Under the pieces are notes generated by a model that was given only the letters and a program-made list of their open reading frames with translations, had not been told where the DNA came from and ran no database searches. Shown piece by piece: positions 1 to 5,600 of a stretch of DNA of 7,625 nt. The position numbers were made by a program, and so were the translations under genes. The DNA comes from an uncultured Bacteroidota bacterium (GTDB lineage Bacteria; Bacteroidota; Bacteroidia; UBA7662): assembly GCA_903908015.1 (NCBI GenBank), contig CAIVQI010000240.1:1-7625 (forward strand), in the 5' to 3' direction. Position 1 is the stretch's first letter. Every line of letters starts with the position of its first letter.

Positions 1-24
1 AGGCAGGTGTTCCTGAATATCTGA

Positions 25-58
25 TTTGCGTGAATCGATGATTTTTTCGGTATTTTTG
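25..58 (+). promoter_or_regulatory. Bacteroidota-type promoter for the small lipoprotein gene
   Basis: TATTTTTG at 51-58 matches the Bacteroidota -7 consensus TAnnTTTG. A TTTG at 25-28, 22 bp upstream, could be the -33 element, which makes this the best-formed of the three promoters here. The start codon lies 23 nt downstream, so the leader would be short. No Shine-Dalgarno sequence is visible before the ATG, which is common in this phylum. Confidence 0.6.
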
Positions 59-81
59 ACCATCTAATCGCTTGTTGAACC

Positions 82-537
82 ATGAAACTACGCTCCTCCA
101 CTTTCATTTTATCAGTACTGGTTTACCTCGGGTGTTTTTCTGCCTGTAGCGACCCAGACACCATCGAATATCCTCGCCCCGCTTACACAGATTCTGCTAC
201 TGCAGCATCGGCAAACGGCAATGCACAAAGCAATCCTTTGATGAACCCCGCAGCACAACCCACTGCAGCAAATGGGCCAGCACCAAAAATTAATCCAGCA
301 CACGGTGAGCCCGGTCACCGTTGTGATATAGCCGTGGGCGCCCCCCTCGACGGTTCAGCCCCCGCTCCCAAAGTAGCGAGCACAACACCCACCGTCACCC
401 AAAGCCCAGTTCAGTTGACTCCACAAGTAACGCAAATCAGCACGTCAGAAAACAACACAGAACCCCCTGCTTCGGCACCCAGCAATCCAACCCCCACGGA
501 AAGCGAACAACCAACCAAGCCAGACGATCAGGAATAG
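82..537 (+). CDS. Putative small disordered lipoprotein with a conserved-looking His/Cys core
   Basis: A 151-residue protein of unknown function. Residues 1-21 form a signal peptide (MKLRSS, then a hydrophobic stretch), followed by two candidate lipidation cysteines, C18 (YLGC) and C22 (FSAC). C22 is preferred because S-D-P-D follows it. Acidic residues just after the lipidated Cys recall the lipoprotein export signals of surface-exposed lipoproteins in this phylum, so an outer-membrane, possibly outward-facing location is inferred. The rest is rich in Pro, Ala, Thr, Ser, Asn and Gln and is probably disordered. It ends in an acidic tail (KPDDQE). The exception is residues 71-88, NPAHGEPGHRCDIAVGAP, with two His and one Cys, which look like the functional element. 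The gene stands alone on the + strand, convergent with the dehydrogenase gene. Its own promoter lies 23 nt upstream, and its stop codon lies within a 22-bp tandem repeat. Lipidation could be wrong, since neither lipobox is ideal; an ordinary secreted protein is the alternative. Confidence 0.8.
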   Translation: MKLRSSTFILSVLVYLGCFSACSDPDTIEYPRPAYTDSATAASANGNAQSNPLMNPAAQPTAANGPAPKINPAHGEPGHRCDIAVGAPLDGSAPAPKVASTTPTVTQSPVQLTPQVTQISTSENNTEPPASAPSNPTPTESEQPTKPDDQE

Positions 538-585
538 TCGAACCGACGATCAGAAATAGTCGAACCGACGATCAGGAATAGTCGA
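523..585 (+). repeat. Three-copy 22-bp tandem repeat spanning the lipoprotein stop codon
   Basis: Copies lie at 523-544, 545-566 and 567-585 (the last is partial). The unit begins GACGATCAGG and ends AGTCGAACC. Copy 2 differs by one base (GATCAGAAATAG instead of GATCAGGAATAG), and copy 3 diverges after GTCGA. The first copy encodes the last four residues (DDQE) and the TAG stop at 535-537. Each junction forms GTCG-AAC-CGAC, a short inverted repeat. Because the unit is not a multiple of three and the stop lies in the first copy, a change in copy number downstream would leave the protein unchanged. Replication slippage is the simplest origin. Confidence 0.93.
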
Positions 586-672
586 CTTCCTGGTTCAAAT
601 GCCAGAAACTGAAAGAAATCGTCTAACGGGACTTCTCAAAAAAGCAACGGTTTGAATGTTCTTTGACGGACT

Positions 673-693
673 AAAAACCCAGTAGAATGGGTT
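673..693 (-). terminator. Possible weak intrinsic terminator after the dehydrogenase gene
   Basis: AACCCA at 676-681 pairs perfectly with TGGGTT at 688-693 around a 6-nt loop. Read on the minus strand, the stem is followed by three more T residues, giving TTTTT counting the end of the stem. It begins 25 nt past the dehydrogenase stop. The stem is short and AT-containing and the T-tract is modest. On the + strand no T-tract follows, so it would serve the minus-strand gene rather than the lipoprotein gene. Confidence 0.35.
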
Positions 694-718
694 AGAAAGC
701 CAACATTTCCCTAAAGGT

Positions 719-1606
719 TTACAAGAATCGGGCGGCAACGCGCATCTCCTTGCTTCCAGGGGTATATTCATAGAAACCAGAGCCTGATTTAACACCGAGG
801 TGGCCGGCGGTAACCATATTCACCAACAAGGGACAAGGGGCATATTTGGGTTGTCCAATGCCTTCCTGTAGTACGCGCAGGATGGCCAGGCAAACATCCA
901 GTCCGATGAAATCTGCCAGTTGCAATGGCCCCATCGGATGGGCCATGCCCAATTTCATCACCTGATCGATCTCCTCTACACCGGCTACCCCTTCGAACAA
1001 GCTCTGAATCGCTTCGTTTATCATCGGCATGAGGATGCGGTTGGCCACAAATCCGGGGTAATCGTGCACCAAAACAGGTATTTTACCCAAGGCCAAGGAA
1101 AGATCGTGTACACGCTTCGCCACTTCATCTGAAGTGTTGTACCCCTTGATGATTTCCACCAATTTCATCACCGGCACAGGATTCATAAAATGCATACCAA
1201 TCACCCGCTGCGGGTGTCGTGAAGCAGAGGCAATCTTCCCAATGCTGATGGATGAGGTATTGCTTGCTAAGATGGTCTCAGGCGAAACAAGCTCATCAAG
1301 CGACCTAAAAATGTCAAGTTTTAGATCAACGCGCTCGGTAGCAGCCTCCACCACCAAATCCGCATCCGACAAACTACTGTCTATCGCTGAATGGGTGGAT
1401 AAACGTGCCAAAGTAGCCGCCTGATCAACCTCGGTGATGCTGCCTTTGGCCAGCATTCGGGCGAGGTTTTTTTCAATGGTCTGCATGCCCTTGTGCAATG
1501 CAGTTTGCGACACATCCACCAACCGTACATCATATCCATTTTGAGCAAAAACATGAGCGATTCCATTGCCCATGGTACCCGCGCCCACCACAACAATCTT
1601 TTTCAT
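719..1606 (-). CDS. hbd: 3-hydroxybutyryl-CoA dehydrogenase
   Basis: A 295-residue NAD(P)-dependent dehydrogenase that interconverts (S)-3-hydroxybutanoyl-CoA and acetoacetyl-CoA in fatty acid or butanoate metabolism; cytoplasmic. The N-terminal Rossmann fold has the dinucleotide motif GAGTMG at residues 8-13, and D31 at the end of the second strand suggests NAD(H). The family's catalytic elements are present: SNTSS (115-119), GMHFMNPVPVMKLVE (137-151) with the likely catalytic H139 and E151, and PGFVANRI (184-191) with N189. The C-terminal helical domain carries MAHPMGPLQLADFIGLD (221-237) and ends with the typical KSGSGFYEY (273-281). Length is slightly above the usual ~282. The ATG at 1604-1606 gives the family-typical MKKIVVVGAG. 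An ATG three codons upstream (1613-1615) and a TTG (1622-1624) are alternatives, but the promoter octamer at 1622-1629 overlaps the TTG and leaves almost no leader for the middle start. No broken residues are seen. A specificity for longer chains (for example a PaaH role) cannot be excluded. Confidence 0.96.
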   Translation of the reverse strand: MKKIVVVGAGTMGNGIAHVFAQNGYDVRLVDVSQTALHKGMQTIEKNLARMLAKGSITEVDQAATLARLSTHSAIDSSLSDADLVVEAATERVDLKLDIFRSLDELVSPETILASNTSSISIGKIASASRHPQRVIGMHFMNPVPVMKLVEIIKGYNTSDEVAKRVHDLSLALGKIPVLVHDYPGFVANRILMPMINEAIQSLFEGVAGVEEIDQVMKLGMAHPMGPLQLADFIGLDVCLAILRVLQEGIGQPKYAPCPLLVNMVTAGHLGVKSGSGFYEYTPGSKEMRVAARFL

Positions 1607-1621
1607 ACGATTCATTTTCCG

Positions 1622-1629
1622 CAAAAATA
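1622..1629 (-). promoter_or_regulatory. Bacteroidota-type -7 box in front of the dehydrogenase gene
   Basis: Read on the minus strand this is TATTTTTG, identical to the octamers before the lipoprotein and the large secreted protein. It lies in the 46-bp gap between acyltransferase and dehydrogenase, 15 nt before the ATG at 1606. I see no good TTG/TTTG -33 element at normal spacing, so the call rests on the -7 box and its position. If active, it uncouples the dehydrogenase from the upstream pair. Confidence 0.5.
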
Positions 1630-1652
1630 ATCAAATAAGCCTGCTGATTCCA

Positions 1653-2627
1653 TTATCTGCCCATCAAAGCCAACACCGGAAGGAGCGCCACGCCCAAACA
1701 GATGTAAAACGCATACATCGGAAAAAGACAGATCCCCATCATGAGCGACAACAGCAGCACAATCGGATAAGCCAACATCAAGGCCACAAAATATACAGCA
1801 TCGAAATGCACCGTTCCCTGAGTGAGTGCCTGAGCCAGCTTACGCATCGGAAATGAGATGGTCGCGTGAAAAATGCGTGACAAAAATCGCATCATTTGCT
1901 GCCAACTTTTTCGTGGGGGCAGAGAAGGCCAGTAATTCGCAGCAAATCCCTTTTCCTCCGGGTCAACCATACAGGCTGCCATAGCCGGAGCCAAATCCGC
2001 ATTGAACAATTGATAGAAATGCGCAGGCGAAGTCGCGTGTTCGGCCAAGGATTGCCACGGCAAAGGCTCCCCGAAACAAACCCGAGCGGCCTTACCTGTG
2101 CCATCGTAATGTTCGTAGCATACCCCAACGGGCAGCACCTCCAAATCCAAGCCGCGCTCAAAAGATTGCCAGACCAAACGCGCAGTACCCTTCAAGAGAG
2201 GTTTTAGGCCCAAGCGGTTCTCGCACAATCCCTCGGAAAATATTACAACGGCCTCACCACGACTCCAAACCTCGAAACAGCGCTCAAAAGTGGAGTAATT
2301 GCCCTTTAAGTGTGCATGCCCCTCCCTTCTCCTCCAAACGGGCAATAAGGGAAAAATTCGAGGAAGTAACCCCCGGGCAAAGCCAAATAGCACATCACCG
2401 CGGGCCAAAAAATACAATGACTGTCTCCGCTGAACCGCAAACAGAACCGGGTCCAAGAACGAATTGGTGTGGTTCAGAACATACAATCGAGGGCGAGTGA
2501 ACTGCCTCTGTAGGTGATGATCCACTAATCCTTCGCGAATGACCACCCGAAAAAACAAAGCACAAACAGCTTTGGCCCAGTAGTGGAAAAACCAAATGTG
2601 GGGTGCCAAGAAGTGATTATCGGGCAA
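1653..2627 (-). CDS. PlsC-like phospholipid/glycerol acyltransferase with C-terminal membrane segment
   Basis: A 324-residue member of the lysophospholipid acyltransferase (LPLAT) superfamily, which transfers acyl groups from acyl-CoA or acyl-ACP to a lysophospholipid or similar alcohol at the inner membrane. Motif I is NHTNSFLD (52-59). It has five residues between His53 and Asp59 rather than the four of classical NHx4D enzymes such as E. coli PlsC, a spacing I recall from poorly characterised Bacteroidota and archaeal LPLATs. Motif III is IFSEGLCENRLGLKPLLKG (129-147), in place of FPEGTRS. VLPVGVCYE (164-172) fits the conserved strand of motif IV. Residues 277-322 are very hydrophobic and probably form two membrane helices. 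The start is TTG at 2625-2627, immediately preceded in frame by TGA. No ATG occurs before residue 220, so a non-ATG start is required (TTG codons at residues 7 and 24 are later options, both before motif I). The gene overlaps the upstream large gene by 11 bp, which suggests translational coupling. The exact substrate cannot be told from sequence. Confidence 0.9.
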   Translation of the reverse strand: MPDNHFLAPHIWFFHYWAKAVCALFFRVVIREGLVDHHLQRQFTRPRLYVLNHTNSFLDPVLFAVQRRQSLYFLARGDVLFGFARGLLPRIFPLLPVWRRREGHAHLKGNYSTFERCFEVWSRGEAVVIFSEGLCENRLGLKPLLKGTARLVWQSFERGLDLEVLPVGVCYEHYDGTGKAARVCFGEPLPWQSLAEHATSPAHFYQLFNADLAPAMAACMVDPEEKGFAANYWPSLPPRKSWQQMMRFLSRIFHATISFPMRKLAQALTQGTVHFDAVYFVALMLAYPIVLLLSLMMGICLFPMYAFYICLGVALLPVLALMGR

Positions 2628-5600
2628 TCAATAGGGAACCCGTAGCCGTTCGGCCACCATCGAGGTAGCGGTAGTGGTACATACCCGCTGGCCAATCAGC
2701 TACCCGAACACGATGCAAGTTAATGGGCAACGGAGTAACTGATCGCTGGGGGGCGAAGACCTCCTCTTCAAAAATCTGACGACCCAAGGCATCAGTCACC
2801 ACCAATACAGGCGAAATACTCATGGGCTCTGGAAACTCAAACCAGAAGTAGTCGGATGCCGGCACGGGATAGAGACGAACATCCACCCGCTCCAAGGGCT
2901 CCACGCCTACCCCCACGAATGAACGGCAGGTAGTATCGTTTTGGGCGTTAATATCGCCGGCAGAACGCGTATAAGCACACAAGAGAAAGTTCCCGCCAGT
3001 GGGTGGCGTGTATCGTGCCGTGAAAGTGTGGTGGATGGTGTCGCCAGGAGGAATTTGACGGAATATGGTGTTTGAGTTTACTTCCACACCATTCACCCGG
3101 TAGGCGACGTCAAAATTAACTGCAGAGGCACCTGTGGTGGAGTAGTTCTTAATGGCTACTTTGATCGTTTGCTGCTGTCCGGCAGCGAACGTAGTGGGCT
3201 GAACAATAGCTGAAACACCTACATCTGGCAAAGGCTGTTGAACGGTCACCAAAACGGTATCGGCCCGAGTGCACCCGCGGTCCGTCAATCGAAACTCATA
3301 AGCGGTGGTGGTCAAGGGCGAAACCTGAACTGGATTCTGCGTACTAGATACAATGGCCCCAGTGGTCAAATTCTTCCATGTGAACGCATAACCGCCTCTT
3401 AATCGCATATTGGGGCGTTGGGTGATTGAACCTGTGTTGCCCGTATTGGCGCATACACCTTGACCATCCTCCCTATAGTAATAAGAGGAAACAAATGATG
3501 TCGCGGTCTGGTTTACAACTGCGTTATTCGTGTAGGCACCATTCTGGAAGCAAACCTCCACCACCACGTTATTTTGACCATTCCAAACAAAGGGGGTCTG
3601 AAAATTGTGTGTATTCCAACCCTGAACGTCAGTATAGCTCGGCACAGAATATACTGTCGACAACCCACTCTGCCATGATGTCAGATCCGTGGCCGTGGTG
3701 TGGCCCATTTTGATTTCAAAATTCGCTAATGCACTTCCTTGATTGGCCACCACATCAAATCCCAGAGAAACAATAGGCGCACCGATATTCAGGGCTTGTA
3801 ACTCTGAGGCACGGATGAGGAATTGGTGGCGGGCACCCCAATAAAATCCGCCATAAGGTGCCGGATAAGTTGTGTTGGTATTGGTGATTGTGCCCGTGCC
3901 CAGAAAGGCATCGAAACCACCCCCACTACCTCTCAATGTAGCCGTGCCCGAAACATAAATCGACGTATCGGCACCCGCATTTGGCCGTAGGTAATCATCG
4001 ACATAACCCAAAACATCTGATGTATCCGCCAATTGGGTGTTATCAGTGGCAATCACAAAAAAGCGCACGGGCACATTTGGTTGCCCTGCGGGAATGATCG
4101 CTTCCCACAATCCAGTAGATGCATTCAACGTCATGGCTTGGGTGGTGTATGCTCCAGTATTGGTGATATCGCGGCGGAGCGACACCGAGGCAACAGGATT
4201 ATTGAAGTTGACTTGGGCGCGTATGGTGCGGGGTGACGCCACACAGGAGTCGTTGGGTCGGGTAACCGACAGAATTACAGGATCGAGGCGTCGACGAATC
4301 ACAACTCGGTCGAAGCCAATCCCTTCATCAACCGCTGAGCCATCTGAGTAAAATGCAATTCTAAAGCGTACGGAAGACTGGCTATCGAGCACTGAAAGAG
4401 AATGCGTGGCCCGCACCCATCCACCGCTCCCGGGAGTTCCCGACCAGACAGGATTGCCTGTATAGGGCCCAACAGTCGTGTTGGCTATGTTGTACCAGTT
4501 AATCCCACTGCTCAATGCACCAAGGCGCACCCAGGTTTGTCCGTTGTTTAAAGTGTACTGCAGTGCCGCTTTATCCCAGTTCGGCTCTGTGATGTAATAC
4601 AGATCAAAAGATATCTCGGCATTCACCACAGTACTGAAATCGAAACATGGCGAAAGCACGAAACTCTGTTCATTGTTGTTATAATCGCCATTAAGGTTGG
4701 TCACCCAAGCCTGCGTACCCGTGCCCGCGGTGGTGATGGTGCTGCCTGTAGGCGCACCCAATGCCCACGAACTGTTCACCCCACCGGCTGTCCATCCTCC
4801 ATTTCCATTTTCGAAGTCTTCCTCATAGGGAAGGGAGGAAGCACCCACTGTGGGGATACTGACCACCATACGGGTCGTGGTGTCGTTTGCCGGGAGTGCG
4901 TCGGCGGTAAATACACTATACGCCTGAATCACATAGGTGGCAGGGTTACTCAAATTAACCGGGGTCGAAAATGTGTAGGAGAGTGTATCTCCTGGATTGA
5001 TGGCCACATTCACTGGTTCAGTAACGGGTGTACCCGCATTGATTCTGTATGCCACCGAATAAATTGATTGAGGAGCAGTACCAAAGTTGAATATTTTTAT
5101 TTGCACTGGGATGGCGGATCCTAAACCGCAACCGCTTTGCATGCCACTAATTTCAATCACACCCAAATCGTTGGGGGAAGGGGTGAATTCATAAGCCCCC
5201 ATGTCGGGTGTGGTGGCATTTCGCGGCGCACCTGTGATATCGGAGGTGACCGAAACGATTGGCGTTCCCAAATTATTGACTGCAGAGGAGGTTGGAATGG
5301 GTGTTGTCAGGCTCGCATAAACCGGACTAGCCGAAATCGACTGCAAGTCTTGTGTACTCGCCGTACGCCAAGCGGCCAGGTTAGCATAACCCTGTGGAAT
5401 ATTGTTATCAAAGACCAGGTTGTTGCTGGGGTTCGCATTGGCCGGATCTGATAACAAAAAGTTGTTGTAATTGCTGTTCAATGCTGCCAAGGTCGAATCG
5501 CCATCAAAACTTAACGCAACGATCGCCGTTGATAGGGCATTTCCATTTTCAGCACTGGCGGTGATTTGGTTGTTCCGGAAATCAATTTGGCTCCACGGCC

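Noticed and set aside
302..321. A 7-bp inverted repeat (ACGGTGA / TCACCGT) inside the lipoprotein gene
   Set aside because: It lies within the codons of the conserved His/Cys core and is most simply a by-product of codon choice; no terminator-like T-run follows.
523..588. CRISPR-like or tRNA-like reading of the 22-bp repeats (the reverse strand contains GGTTCGA, as in tRNA T-loops)
   Set aside because: The copies are directly adjacent with no spacers, and the segments beside GGTTCGA do not pair into a T-stem or acceptor stem.
595..795. A 66-codon minus-strand frame running from the dehydrogenase 3' end into the intergenic gap
   Set aside because: It overlaps the dehydrogenase coding region in another frame, has no promoter or family resemblance, and looks like chance.
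920..1424. Plus-strand open frames opposite the dehydrogenase
   Set aside because: They are antisense to a strongly conserved enzyme gene, with translations lacking any domain or signal.
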